Origin: an uncultured Pseudoxanthomonas sp.
GTDB taxonomy: Bacteria > Pseudomonadota > Gammaproteobacteria > Xanthomonadales > Xanthomonadaceae
Assembly (NCBI GenBank): GCA_946886405.1
Contig: CAMPIO010000006.1
Span: forward strand, 1 to 64,000
Reading direction: 5' to 3'
Length of the DNA stretch: 64,000 nucleotides
Part shown: piece after piece, positions 7,768 through 16,401 of the stretch
Layout of the letters: each line of letters starts with the position of its first letter
Position numbering within the stretch: position 1 is the first letter of the stretch
Program-made: the position numbers and the translations under genes
Notes under the pieces: generated by a model
What the model was told of the DNA's origin: nothing
The model's input: only the letters and a program-made list of their open reading frames with translations
Databases searched by the model: none

Positions 7768-9327
7768 TTACTCCGGCGCCGCGACCACCCGGTTCTTGCC
7801 GGCCTGCTTGGCCTGGTACATCGCGCGGTCCGCGCGCGCCAGCAGATCGTCCTGTGATTCGCCGGGCACCCAGCGCGCCACGCCGGCACTGAAGGTCACC
7901 ACGATGCCGCGGCCTTCGTAGACCAGCGGCTTGTGCGCCAGCCGGTCGCGCAGGCGCTCGAGCGTGCCCATCGCTTCGAGGAAGCTGGTTTCAGGCAGCA
8001 GCAGTACGAATTCCTCGCCGCCGAAGCGCGCGACGGCATCGCTGGCGCGCAGGGTGGCGCGCGCCAGCGTCACGACGTGGCACAGCGCGGCATCACCACC
8101 CAGGTGTCCATGCGCCGCATTGATATGGCGGAAATCGTCGAGGTCCAGCAGTGCCAACGTCAAGGTCTGGCCGCTGCGCAGCGCGCGCACGGACTCGCGC
8201 TTGAACAGTTCGTCGAAGCCGCGCCGGTTCAGGGCATCCGTCAGCTGGTCGACGCGCACCAGTTCCGACACCGATTGCAGTTCCTGCTCGAGGTTCATGA
8301 CGCGGCGTTCGGCCTCTTCGACCTCGCGTCGCGCTTCCATCAGACTGTCGCGTGCACGCAGGGCCTGCGCCTGCACCTGCGCCGTGTCTTCCAGGATGTC
8401 CTCCATCCGCTTGCCCAGCTCGGCGATGCTGCGGCTTTCGCGCACGGCCTGCGCATGGAAGCTGATGCGGTCGTGGTACTCGCCGGTGCTGCTGGCCATG
8501 CCATCCAGGCGTTCGACGAAGGTGACCATCATGTCTTTCATCGAGGCCTTGGATTCGGCCAGGCCCTGCTTCAGCAGCCCCTGCTTGTAGATCACCTCGC
8601 GCAGGCCGGCACGGGTCTGTTCCAGTGCGGTGCGATCCAGGGGGCCGGCGAGCAGTTGGCGCACGGCGCCGATCTGGTCCTGCAGCCAGCTGCCGTCTTC
8701 GATCAGCTCACCGACATTCTCCAGCAGCAGGTCGAACAGGCTGCGCATCAGTTCCTGCGCGTCGTCCACTTCCTGCGTGCGCTGGCCGACCTGCCGGCAG
8801 AGGTCGCGAAGATCGCTGCCGAGGTCGCCGATGGGCTGGTTGGCCTGCCACTGGCGCACCCGGTCCGCCAGTGCATGCGCCTGCGGCAACAGGGCGCCGT
8901 CATCCCGCAGCAACTGCTCCATGCCGCCGACGAGCAACTGGTACAGCAGGTCGCGCAGCTGTTCGGCTTCACCGGCGAGCGGTTCGTCCTGGATCGTGCG
9001 GATGTACTTGTCGACGAGCTGCCGCAACGCGCGGCCGTAGCGGGGCCAGTCGTTGTCGGTATGTGCGGATTGCAGGCGCTCACCCATGGCGTGCAGCTCG
9101 CCCGGCAGGCCGGCCACGCCATCGGCGAACGCGGACAGCAGCGCAGCGGGCTCTTCCGCGTGAGCGAACAGCGCTTGGAGCTGCGTACTGCTGATGGCGG
9201 TTCGCGGGCCGGCCGTCGTGGTCGTGGCCAGCTCGCGCGACGCCGGAACGCCGGCCTCGCGGCGACGCGACCACAGCCGGCGGATTCCGCCCGCAATACC
9301 GGAGTTGTCGTCAGCCACGTCAGCCAT
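7768..9327 (-). CDS. Diguanylate cyclase (GGDEF protein) with long helical sensor region
   Basis: Predicted to make cyclic di-GMP from two GTP. The C-terminal 160 residues are a GGDEF domain with an intact GGEEF active site (about residues 436-440) and an RxxD product-inhibition site (RASD) five residues before it. Roughly residues 50-350 are alpha-helical and heptad-like with no membrane segment, so this is a cytosolic, probably dimerising sensor of unknown input; the helical part before the GGDEF domain (REVEEAERRVMNLEQELQSV) looks like a signalling coiled coil. It is a single-gene unit between pyrB and a zinc-ribbon gene. Confidence 0.93.
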   Translation of the reverse strand: MADVADDNSGIAGGIRRLWSRRREAGVPASRELATTTTAGPRTAISSTQLQALFAHAEEPAALLSAFADGVAGLPGELHAMGERLQSAHTDNDWPRYGRALRQLVDKYIRTIQDEPLAGEAEQLRDLLYQLLVGGMEQLLRDDGALLPQAHALADRVRQWQANQPIGDLGSDLRDLCRQVGQRTQEVDDAQELMRSLFDLLLENVGELIEDGSWLQDQIGAVRQLLAGPLDRTALEQTRAGLREVIYKQGLLKQGLAESKASMKDMMVTFVERLDGMASSTGEYHDRISFHAQAVRESRSIAELGKRMEDILEDTAQVQAQALRARDSLMEARREVEEAERRVMNLEQELQSVSELVRVDQLTDALNRRGFDELFKRESVRALRSGQTLTLALLDLDDFRHINAAHGHLGGDAALCHVVTLARATLRASDAVARFGGEEFVLLLPETSFLEAMGTLERLRDRLAHKPLVYEGRGIVVTFSAGVARWVPGESQDDLLARADRAMYQAKQAGKNRVVAAPE

Positions 9328-9474
9328 TCAAGTCGCTCGCACGGCCATGGGCGGATGCCCACCAGCCACCAGGGGATGCCGGGTTATCGGCCGCAGCAGG
9401 CGCGGGTTGAGGGGAAGTGTCGCGGGCGGTCCGCAGGCTACCGGAAGCGTGACGCAGGACGTGCGGGTGCGGTA

Positions 9475-9753
9475 TCAGCCGTCGTCCGGAGGAAAGCGGG
9501 CGAGCGCCTCCTCGATGATGGCCAACTGGGCCGTGGCTTCATCGTTTCCGGTCGCGGCAGCGGCACGGACCTGGTCCAGCGTCGGGTGCGACACGATCAG
9601 CAGCAGGCTGCCGCACTGTGGGCAGGCGTAGTCGGTGACCGCGTCGTGCAGTTCCATCGCCATGGCGCGGCTGTCGCCATGCCAGCCGCAGGGGCAGGCC
9701 AGGTCGCGCTCGCGCCAGCCGGCGGTGAAGTAGTCGGGAACGAGTTCGGACAC
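9475..9753 (-). CDS. Small zinc-ribbon protein, function unknown
   Basis: About 92 residues. Two cysteine pairs, CPCGW and CPQCG, form a likely zinc ribbon, and the C-terminal half is helical and acidic. The frame is open to an upstream start at 9792, inside the preceding gene; the GTG at 9753, three bases after that gene's stop, gives a protein starting VSELVPDYFTAGW and avoids the long overlap, so I prefer it. It probably shares a transcript with the lipoprotein hydrolase gene. I do not recognise the family. Confidence 0.65.
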   Translation of the reverse strand: MSELVPDYFTAGWRERDLACPCGWHGDSRAMAMELHDAVTDYACPQCGSLLLIVSHPTLDQVRAAAATGNDEATAQLAIIEEALARFPPDDG

Positions 9754-9755
9754 GC

Positions 9756-10568
9756 TCAGCGCCCACGATGCTGCGTGAACAACCAGTCCCACATCGGGGC
9801 GTAAGCGTAGGTCGCGTCCCAGCTGTTGTGGTTGGCGTCGGGAAACTCGGTATAGCGGGCGTCACGCGCACCTGCTGCCTTCAGCGCAGCTTCCATGCGG
9901 CGCGACTGCGACGGCGGTACGACGTCGTCCTTGCCTCCATGGAAGATCCAGACCGGCACGTCCTTCAAGCGCTGCGCCGCGGCGGCGAAGGGGTCCGCCT
10001 CGCCCGCCACGCTGTGCACGTTCATGCTGGAACGGTCGCGTCCCCAGTCGACGGTGATGCCGCCGCAGACCGGCACCAGCGCGGCGAAGCGGGTGGGCTG
10101 TTGCAGGGCCAGTTCCCACGTGCCGTAGCCGCCCATCGACATGCCGGTCAGCGAGACGCGGTCCGGGTCGCCGTTGAATTCGCGCATCGCGGCGTCCAGC
10201 GTGGCGAACGCGATCGGACCGGCCACCTCGGTCCACTCCGTATCGTCGGGCGCCTGAGGAAACACCACCAACGCCGGAAACGTGTCGGCATGCTGCCGCA
10301 GGTACGGCCCCAGGCCCGCCATGGTCTGCTTCACGCCATCACTGCCGCGCTCGCCCGAGCCATTGAGGAACAGCACCACCGGCGGCTTGTCCTTGCGGAA
10401 GCGCGCGGCAGGCACGAAGACCTGGTAGCGGTAGGTCTTGCCGGCAAGCGTGACCTCGCGAGAGACGAACTCACCGGTCGGATTCATGGGGGATGTCGTG
10501 GTGCAGGCCGTCATCAGGATCAGCAGAAAACCCAGGCAGGCGGTGGCAAGAAGGCGCATGGCGATCAT
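9756..10568 (-). CDS. Lipoprotein alpha/beta hydrolase (carboxylesterase/phospholipase-like)
   Basis: Predicted secreted esterase anchored as a lipoprotein. The N-terminus is a type II signal sequence with lipobox LMTAC (Cys22). The nucleophile elbow is GMSMGG (Ser144); the acid is in HGGKDDVVPP and the histidine in DANHNSW, so the triad looks complete. The architecture resembles the prolyl-oligopeptidase/dienelactone-hydrolase-like esterases annotated as phospholipases or peptidases. A second ATG at 10559 would still give a lipoprotein signal. The substrate is unknown. It is followed closely by the zinc-ribbon gene. Confidence 0.86.
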   Translation of the reverse strand: MIAMRLLATACLGFLLILMTACTTTSPMNPTGEFVSREVTLAGKTYRYQVFVPAARFRKDKPPVVLFLNGSGERGSDGVKQTMAGLGPYLRQHADTFPALVVFPQAPDDTEWTEVAGPIAFATLDAAMREFNGDPDRVSLTGMSMGGYGTWELALQQPTRFAALVPVCGGITVDWGRDRSSMNVHSVAGEADPFAAAAQRLKDVPVWIFHGGKDDVVPPSQSRRMEAALKAAGARDARYTEFPDANHNSWDATYAYAPMWDWLFTQHRGR

Positions 10569-10634
10569 GGTCGAAGGGTAACGGGCCGCAGCATAACCCG
10601 ATGGGGAAATGGAGGGCCTGATCGTACGGCCCCC

Positions 10635-11486
10635 TCAGCGATTCGTATCCGGAGGCGGCATGTCGTCCCGCAGCCGCATGAAGCGGGCGAAGCGCGGCAG
10701 TCCGGTCGACGTCAGGCCGTTGTACCGATAGGTCAGCCACGCGCCTACCGGGGGTGGTCTGGCCCGCTGGGCATCGGTGAAGCCGGTGCCGATGCGGAAG
10801 CTGCGCCCGTCCTGCGTGCGCACCTGCAGCGCGCCCATCATGCCGTCGTACTTTCCCTTGCCCGGCAGGTGCGCGACCACCTGTGCCTCGGCGTCCTCGT
10901 GAGGTTTGTACTTGAGCAGGTCTTCGCTGCGTCCTGCGCGATAGCGCGCGTCGCGTCGATGCAGCATCAGTCCCTCGCCGCCGGCCGCGACGACGCGGGC
11001 CAGCTCCGCGTCCAGTCCGGCCCGGGTGTCGATACGTTGCTGCGGGATCATCGCCAGGTGCGCGTTATGTGCCGTCGACACCAGGCGGCGCATGCGGGCG
11101 ACGCGTTCCGCGAACGGTCCCGGCTGTGCGGGCAGATCGAAGACCATGAAGCGCACATCGCGCCAGGCCTGCGCGTCGGCCCCCACGCGGCGGACGAGGG
11201 CGCTGATGTCGTCGAAGCGGTCACGGGCGATCCACAGCTCGCCCTCCATGACCTCTGCGGGCCACCCGCGCGTGAACGTCGCTGGCGCCGGGATCCGTGC
11301 GCCACCACGCGTCCACAGTGCCCGTCCGTCCCATCGCGCACGCACGCCGTCCAGCTTCTCGCTGACCAGGAACGCGCTGATCGGCACGCCGTCGCGGTAC
11401 GGCGTTGCCAGCATCGGATCGGACGGTGGTGCCGACAGGACGGGCCGGGTCAGCAGGCACAGCAGAATGGTCAGGAACAGGCGCAT
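10635..11486 (-). CDS. ATP-dependent DNA ligase with signal peptide (LigE-like)
   Basis: A minimal ATP-dependent DNA ligase of about 283 residues. The nucleotidyl-lysine motif is SEKLDGVRA (Lys44), with later motifs MEGELW, RFMVFDLPAQ, GGEGLMLH and LLKYKPHEDAEAQV, followed by an OB-fold (GKGKYDGMMGALQV). The start at 11486 gives a clear signal peptide (MRLFLTILLCLLTRPVLSA), as in the Lig E type of Haemophilus and Neisseria, thought to act in the periplasm on incoming DNA. The frame is open to 11558 but that extension has no role in export. No helicase or nuclease partner is adjacent. Confidence 0.9.
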   Translation of the reverse strand: MRLFLTILLCLLTRPVLSAPPSDPMLATPYRDGVPISAFLVSEKLDGVRARWDGRALWTRGGARIPAPATFTRGWPAEVMEGELWIARDRFDDISALVRRVGADAQAWRDVRFMVFDLPAQPGPFAERVARMRRLVSTAHNAHLAMIPQQRIDTRAGLDAELARVVAAGGEGLMLHRRDARYRAGRSEDLLKYKPHEDAEAQVVAHLPGKGKYDGMMGALQVRTQDGRSFRIGTGFTDAQRARPPPVGAWLTYRYNGLTSTGLPRFARFMRLRDDMPPPDTNR

Positions 11487-11566
11487 GGCGGCGATGACCG
11501 AAGCGGATGAAGCGTCAGCATCGCTCGCGTTGTCCGGACATGGGCATCGGGACAGCACGCGTCGGA

Positions 11567-11582
11567 CGGTAGGAAAGTGTCC
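11567..11582 (-). promoter_or_regulatory. Motif GGACACTTTCCTACCG upstream of the DNA ligase gene
   Basis: Lies 80 bases before the ligase ATG, in the same orientation as the gene. An almost identical motif (one extra C) lies 90 bases before the comEA-like gene at 43443. Both genes handle DNA outside the cytoplasm, so this may mark a shared promoter element. Confidence 0.5.
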
Positions 11583-11648
11583 TGTGGCGTGGTCGCCCGG
11601 GTAAGCAGGTTCAGCGATACCCCGCTGAAGTTGTCCGTCGGATCGGGG

Positions 11649-12260
11649 TCAGGCTCGCGTCCAGCACCACGCGGCCAGCGCGACGACGTGCAGCACCACC
11701 ATCGTCCAGAAAACGACGCGATACCCGAGTTTGCGTGACTTGTGCCGCAACCACTGCTGCGCGATCCATGCGCCCGGCCAGCCGCCGACGAGTTCGAGCA
11801 GGTGTAGCGTGGATTCCGGCGTACGCCACCGGCCCGCCTGTGCCGCGTGCTTGTCCAGCGCGTAGACGACGAACGTGATGGCCGACATGGCGAGCACGAC
11901 GAACATCGCTTCGAAAGGAAGCTTCTCGCCATGGATCGCAGCGCTGATGAAGAGCGCGTATCCGGCCACCGCCACCGAGCCGGGGACTGCCGACTCGGGT
12001 CGCGGTGACGCGGGCGATCGGGGTGGCGACGTGGCCGAACGCGCGACGGGAACCGTCCGACGCACCGCCTGTGCGCGCCACTTTCCATCGGGCTGGCGCT
12101 GCGCGGTGAACTTCACGAGTTCGCCGATCTCGGGACGTCGGCCGTCGAGGCGGTAATCGCGCACGTGGAAGAACACGCGGCCCGGTTCGCCATCCAGCGA
12201 CGCGATGAAGCCGAAGCCCCGGTCGTCATTCCATTCGCTGACCTTGCCGAGCCGTTCCAT
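11649..12260 (-). CDS. Cold-shock domain plus DUF1294 membrane protein
   Basis: A two-part protein of 203 residues. Residues 1-65 form a cold-shock/S1-like nucleic-acid-binding domain with GFGFIASLDG and VFFHVRDY (RNP-like motifs). A Pro/Ser-rich linker follows. The C-terminal half is DUF1294: three hydrophobic helices with the conserved YALDKHAAQAGRWRTPESTLHLLEL and GGWPGAWIAQQWLRHKSRK. This fusion is known in many proteobacteria but its function is not. The start is ATG 12260, just downstream of mgtE on the same strand, so the two may share a transcript. Confidence 0.9.
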   Translation of the reverse strand: MERLGKVSEWNDDRGFGFIASLDGEPGRVFFHVRDYRLDGRRPEIGELVKFTAQRQPDGKWRAQAVRRTVPVARSATSPPRSPASPRPESAVPGSVAVAGYALFISAAIHGEKLPFEAMFVVLAMSAITFVVYALDKHAAQAGRWRTPESTLHLLELVGGWPGAWIAQQWLRHKSRKLGYRVVFWTMVVLHVVALAAWCWTRA

Positions 12261-12273
12261 CGGGAGTGAGTGC

Positions 12274-13635
12274 TCAATGCAGCAGGATCAGTGTCGCCAG
12301 GCCGAGGAAGCAGAAGAAGCCCATCACGTCGGTCACTGCGGTGACGACGACGGTGCCGGCGACGGCGGGGTCGATGTTCATGCGCTTGAGCAGCAGCGGC
12401 AACAGCACGCCGGCGGTGGCGGCGGCGCAGAAATTGATGATCAGGGCCAGTGCGATGACCAGCGACAGCAGCGGACTGCGGAACCACACGAAGGCGATCA
12501 CGCCGACGATGCTGCCTATCAGCAGCCCGTTGATGAGGGCGACGCGGATTTCCTTCCACAAGAGGATCCGCGCATTGCTGGAACCCACCTGGCCCAGCGC
12601 CAGGCCGCGCACCATCAGTGTCAGCACCTGCACCGCCGCATTGCCACCGATGCCGGCCACGATCGGCATCAGCACGGCGAGCGCGACGATCTTCTCCAGT
12701 GTCACCTCGAACTGGCCGATCACGCTGGCGGCCATGAACGCGGTGAACAGGTTGATGCCCAGCCACACCACGCGGCCACGCACGGCGCGCTTGACCGGCG
12801 AGAACAGATCTTCGTCCTCGTCCAGGCCGGCGGCGCCCAGCGCCTGGTGCTCGGCCTGCTCGCGGATGATGTCGACCACGTCATCGATGGTGATGCGGCC
12901 CAGCAGGATGTTGTTGTCGTCCACGACGGGTGCGGAGACCCAGTCGTGGTCGGAGAACTGGCGCGCGACTTCCTGCGCGCTCTCGCCCACATCGATGGCC
13001 GGCTGTTCGTCATCGACCAGGCGATTGATGGGCGTGGTGTCCTCGTGCGTCACCAGCGAGGTCAGCGACACGCGGCCGAGGTACTGATGGCGGCGGCTGA
13101 CGACATACAGGTGATCCGTGTGGTCGGGCAGTTCGCCGCGCAGGCGCAGGTAACGCAGCACCACGTCGACGTTGACGTCGGCGCGCACGGTGACCACGTC
13201 GGGGTTCATCAGGCGACCAGCGGTGTCCTCCGCATACGACAGCACCTGCTCAAGGCGCTCGCGGTTCTCGCGGTCCATCGACTTGAGGACTTCGTCGATG
13301 ACGGTGTCGGGCAGGTCTTCGACCAGGTCCGCGAGATCGTCGATGTCGAGGTCCTCGACCGCGGCGACGATTTCGTCGGTGTCCATGTCCGCCAGCAGGC
13401 TCTCGCGCACCTCGTCGCCGACGTGCACCAGCACCTCGCCGTCGTCCTCGGGATCGACCAGGCCCCACACGACTTCGCGCTTGCCTGGCGGCAGTGATTC
13501 CAGCAGGTTGCCGATCTCCGCGGGCGACAAGGTATTGACCAGCCGGCGCACGGGCCCCAGCCGACCGCTGTCGAGCGCGTCGGAGAGCAGGCGCAACTGG
13601 CGTGCGGTCTTGTCGTGGCGGATGGTCTCGACCAT
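12274..13635 (-). CDS. mgtE: Magnesium transporter MgtE
   Basis: Mg2+ channel/transporter of the inner membrane, 453 residues. Order of domains: an N-terminal MgtE_N helical superhelix (VHVGDEVRESLLADMDTDEIVAAVEDL), two CBS domains (about 140-260, with GRVSLTSLVTHEDTTPI and ITIDDVVDIIREQ), then five membrane helices with the family's pore region (PIVAGIGGNAAVQ). The acidic N domain and CBS pair are the Mg2+ sensor that closes the pore. It is separated from ptsI by a palindromic repeat, so although it ends the phosphotransferase cluster it may have its own promoter. Confidence 0.95.
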   Translation of the reverse strand: MVETIRHDKTARQLRLLSDALDSGRLGPVRRLVNTLSPAEIGNLLESLPPGKREVVWGLVDPEDDGEVLVHVGDEVRESLLADMDTDEIVAAVEDLDIDDLADLVEDLPDTVIDEVLKSMDRENRERLEQVLSYAEDTAGRLMNPDVVTVRADVNVDVVLRYLRLRGELPDHTDHLYVVSRRHQYLGRVSLTSLVTHEDTTPINRLVDDEQPAIDVGESAQEVARQFSDHDWVSAPVVDDNNILLGRITIDDVVDIIREQAEHQALGAAGLDEDEDLFSPVKRAVRGRVVWLGINLFTAFMAASVIGQFEVTLEKIVALAVLMPIVAGIGGNAAVQVLTLMVRGLALGQVGSSNARILLWKEIRVALINGLLIGSIVGVIAFVWFRSPLLSLVIALALIINFCAAATAGVLLPLLLKRMNIDPAVAGTVVVTAVTDVMGFFCFLGLATLILLH

Positions 13636-13764
13636 TCGGTACTCCGGAATGGGGCCGATCCGTCAGGCGGATGCGACCGGGGCATCAAGCGTTCATTCCG
13701 CCATTATCGCCCGGGCTGTGATTTATGGACACCCCGTAACGCCGCCGCACCAGATCCACGCCTT

Positions 13765-13842
13765 TGTAGGAGCGCCCTAGGGCGCGATGCTTTTCGCCCG
13801 CGAATCCGAAACATCCGCATCGCGCCCAAGAGCGCTCCTACA
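13765..13842. repeat. Palindromic intergenic repeat, GTAGGAGCGC family
   Basis: Two 26-base arms (13765-13790 and 13817-13842) starting TGTAGGAGCGC and ending CGCGATGC are inverted repeats with 24 of 26 bases matching, around a 26-base centre. This resembles the dispersed GTAG-type REP palindromes of xanthomonads and pseudomonads. It lies between ptsI and mgtE. Confidence 0.85.
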
Positions 13843-13849
13843 GTGAGGG

Positions 13850-15571
13850 TCAGATGGGTGTCGCAGCCTTGAGCCAGCGCTCGATGCCCGCCCGGTCACG
13901 CGCCTGCAACAACTTCGGTGCGCGTGCCTGCAAATCCGACAGGTCGCTGTCGCGGATCGCCTTGCGCAGTTCCAGCAAGGTCGCCGGGTGCAGGCTGAAT
14001 TCTCGCAGCCCCAATGCAAGCAGCATGGGGGCAAGGATGGGGTCGCCGGCCATCTCGCCGCACATGGCCACCGGCACCTTGTGTTCGGCACCGATGCTGA
14101 TGACGTGACGCAGCAGCCGCAGCACGCCGGGGTGCAGGGGGGAATAGAGTTCGCCCAAGGCCTCGTTGTTGCGATCGGCCGCCAGCAGGTACTGCACCAG
14201 ATCGTTGGTGCCGATCGAGACGAAGTCGACCACGTCGACGAAGCCATGGAAGGCGATCGCGGCGGCGGGTACCTCGATCATCGCGCCGAGTTCGACCTGC
14301 CCGGCGATCTCGTGTCCCTGCTTGCGCAGCTGAAGGGACACGCGGCGCAGGCGACGGCGGACTTCGAGGATTTCCTCGCGGCTGCTCACCATCGGCACCA
14401 GAATGCGCACCGGCCCGTAGGCCGAGGCGCGCAGGATGGCACGCAGCTGGGTGTCGAAGACGCCCGCATGGGCGAGTGACAGGCGTACGCCGCGCAGGCC
14501 GAGGGCGGGATTCTCTTCGTCGCCGACGACCAGTCCGGTCCGGTCGGCCTTGTCGGCGCCCAGATCGAGGGTACGGATGGTCACCGGACGACCACTCATG
14601 CCAAGCACGAGGTCGCGATAGACCTGGAACTGCTCGTCCTCGCCGGGCAGTTCGCGGCGCTGAAGGAACAGGAACTCGGTGCGGTACAGCCCCACGCCCG
14701 ACGCGCCGAGGGTGTGTGCACGGGCCACATCCTCGAGCGACTCGGCATTGGCCCACAGCGCGATGGTGGCGCCGTCGCGCGTGCGGCTGGGTTTGGAGCG
14801 CAGGCGCCCGAGTTCGCGTGCCTCGCGTGCGGCATCGCGCAGGCGCTCGCGATAGCGGCGCAAGTCGTCCGGGTCGGGATTGACCACGACTTCGCCGGTG
14901 CTGCCGTCCACCAGCAGCACATCGCCATCGTTGATCTTCTGCAGGGCCTGCGCGTTGTTGACCACCAGGGGCAGGTGCAGGCTGCGCGCCAGAATGGCGC
15001 TGTGCGAAAGCGTGCTGCCGGCGGCGGTGATCACGGCAACAACGCCTTGCTGCTGCAGTTCCGCCAGTTCCGACGGCGCCACGTTGTCGCTGACCAGGAT
15101 CTCGCCCGCCACGCCGGGCGCATCGGCCGCGCGCTGGTGCAGGTGCGCATGGATGCGGCCGATCACGTGGTCGAGATCGTCCATGCGGCTCTTGAGGTAG
15201 GCGTCGTCCATGCCGTCGAAGACGGCGGCGAGCCGGTCGCGCTGCAGGCGGAGCGCGTAGTCGGCCGAATAGCGTCCGGTACGGATCAGTTCGTCCAGGC
15301 CGTGCAGCAGTTCGGGGTCGTCCAGCAGCAGCGCGTGCAGGTCGAGGAACTCGCCGACCTCCTTCGCCAGCGCACCATGCAGGCGCGTGCGCAGACTGTG
15401 CATCTCGCGACGGGTCGCGTCGACGGCCTCGTGCAGGCGGACCACTTCATCGTCGATCTGGTCCGCACGGATATGCTGCTCGGCGACATCCAGCACATGT
15501 GGCAGCCGGACCCGTGCACGTCCCAGCGCACTGCCGCGCGACGCCCCATGGCCCGGCAGCAGCGCCCTCAT
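13850..15571 (-). CDS. ptsI: PTS enzyme I (phosphoenolpyruvate-protein phosphotransferase)
   Basis: Starts the phosphotransferase chain by taking phosphate from PEP and passing it to HPr. At 573 residues it is full length. The phosphorylated histidine is H190 in GSTLSHSAILAR; the PEP-binding domain shows ALWANAESLEDV, GLYRTEFLFLQR, VRILVPMVSS and the C-terminal SIGTNDLVQYLLAADRN and VAMCGEMAGDP. ATG 15571 lies four bases after the HPr stop, so the genes are co-translated. No EIIB or EIIC permease is nearby, so this EI probably serves a regulatory PTS with the adjacent EIIA and HprK. Confidence 0.96.
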   Translation of the reverse strand: MRALLPGHGASRGSALGRARVRLPHVLDVAEQHIRADQIDDEVVRLHEAVDATRREMHSLRTRLHGALAKEVGEFLDLHALLLDDPELLHGLDELIRTGRYSADYALRLQRDRLAAVFDGMDDAYLKSRMDDLDHVIGRIHAHLHQRAADAPGVAGEILVSDNVAPSELAELQQQGVVAVITAAGSTLSHSAILARSLHLPLVVNNAQALQKINDGDVLLVDGSTGEVVVNPDPDDLRRYRERLRDAAREARELGRLRSKPSRTRDGATIALWANAESLEDVARAHTLGASGVGLYRTEFLFLQRRELPGEDEQFQVYRDLVLGMSGRPVTIRTLDLGADKADRTGLVVGDEENPALGLRGVRLSLAHAGVFDTQLRAILRASAYGPVRILVPMVSSREEILEVRRRLRRVSLQLRKQGHEIAGQVELGAMIEVPAAAIAFHGFVDVVDFVSIGTNDLVQYLLAADRNNEALGELYSPLHPGVLRLLRHVISIGAEHKVPVAMCGEMAGDPILAPMLLALGLREFSLHPATLLELRKAIRDSDLSDLQARAPKLLQARDRAGIERWLKAATPI

Positions 15572-15575
15572 CGGG

Positions 15576-15845
15576 TCAGGCTTCCTCGTCGAATCGTCGC
15601 TCGAACAGCGAGACGACTTCCTGCATCGCGGCGGCTTCGTCCTCGCCCTCGATGCGGACGGTGACCGGGGTGCCCTGGCCGGCGGCGAGCAGCATGACGC
15701 CCATGATGCTCTTCGCGTTCACCTCGCGGCCCTTGGCCGCCAGCGTCGCATTGCAGCGGAAGCCGGACAGCGTCTGCACCAGCTTGGCGGTCGCGCGCGC
15801 ATGCAGGCCGAGGCGGTTGGAAATCGTGAGTTCTTGTTCAAGCAT
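15576..15845 (-). CDS. ptsH: Phosphocarrier protein HPr
   Basis: An 89-residue HPr. Both regulatory sites are present: His15 in NRLGLHARATAKLVQ for phosphate from EI, and Ser46 in NAKSIMGVM for HPr kinase. The ATG at 15845 puts these residues at their standard numbers and overlaps the end of the EIIA gene by eight bases; an upstream start at 15863 would add an unneeded extension. HprK lies three genes upstream in the same cluster, consistent with Ser46 being used. Confidence 0.96.
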   Translation of the reverse strand: MLEQELTISNRLGLHARATAKLVQTLSGFRCNATLAAKGREVNAKSIMGVMLLAAGQGTPVTVRIEGEDEAAAMQEVVSLFERRFDEEA

Positions 15846-16230
15846 CGTCGTGAATGACTCCATTGCGTGCGCCGGCCGCGGCCGTGGCCGGCAGTTCGTC
15901 CAGTCCCTGTTCCGAATAGTTCATCACACGCAGCAGCATGGGCAGGCTGAGCGCCGACACACGGCGTACCGGGGTGCCCAGACGGGCGAGCTTGCCCGCC
16001 AGGTTGCTGGGACTGGCTCCGTACAGATCGGTCAGCACCAGCACGCCATCGCCACCGTCCACGCGCCGCAGCGCGGCCGATGCCTGCGGGAGCAGGGCAT
16101 CGAGGTCGGCGTCGAACGGCACCTCGAACGCTTCCGCCCTCAGGGGCAGTTGCCGCAGCAGTGCCGTGGCGACGGCAAGGATCGCCGCACCCACGCCAGG
16201 ATGAGTCACAAGGAGAATGCCACAGGCCAT
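15838..16230 (-). CDS. PTS EIIA component, mannose/fructose-type fold
   Basis: A stand-alone EIIA of 130 residues. His10 in LLVTHPGVG is the phosphate acceptor of the EIIA-Man family; VLVLTDLYGASPSNLA is the second conserved block. No matching IIB or IIC genes exist here, so it probably senses PTS phosphorylation rather than importing sugar. The order hprK-rapZ-EIIA-HPr-EI is common in proteobacteria with such regulatory systems. It overlaps HPr. A GTAG-type palindromic repeat separates it from rapZ. Confidence 0.9.
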   Translation of the reverse strand: MACGILLVTHPGVGAAILAVATALLRQLPLRAEAFEVPFDADLDALLPQASAALRRVDGGDGVLVLTDLYGASPSNLAGKLARLGTPVRRVSALSLPMLLRVMNYSEQGLDELPATAAAGARNGVIHDDA

Positions 16231-16315
16231 GCAGGAACGTTAACAGACGGGCATGACAGGCTGGAAGCGGCGTGGATGGAACGGTACGGGTTTCCCGCGG
16301 TCCGTGGATTGGCCT

Positions 16316-16391
16316 CGTAGAGCGGAGCTTGCTCCGCTGCGCTTCTGTCCGGGGCTTCGGAAAGGGTCAGCCGGGCAAGCTCGGCTCTACG
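16316..16391. repeat. Palindromic repeat pair, GTAGAGCcGAGCTTGC family
   Basis: Two short hairpin-forming units in opposite orientation: 16316-16338 (CGTAGAGCGGAGCTTGCTCC...) and 16369-16391, whose reverse complement starts CCGTAGAGCCGAGCTTGCCC. Each contains its own 8-bp stem (AGCGGAGC/GCTCCGCT in the first). It resembles the SMAG (GTAG-ended) palindromes described in Stenotrophomonas. Confidence 0.8.
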
Positions 16392-16401
16392 GAATCCGGG
16401 G

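Noticed and set aside
7933..9804. 623-residue frame opposite the diguanylate cyclase
   Set aside because: Antisense shadow of a clear GGDEF protein.
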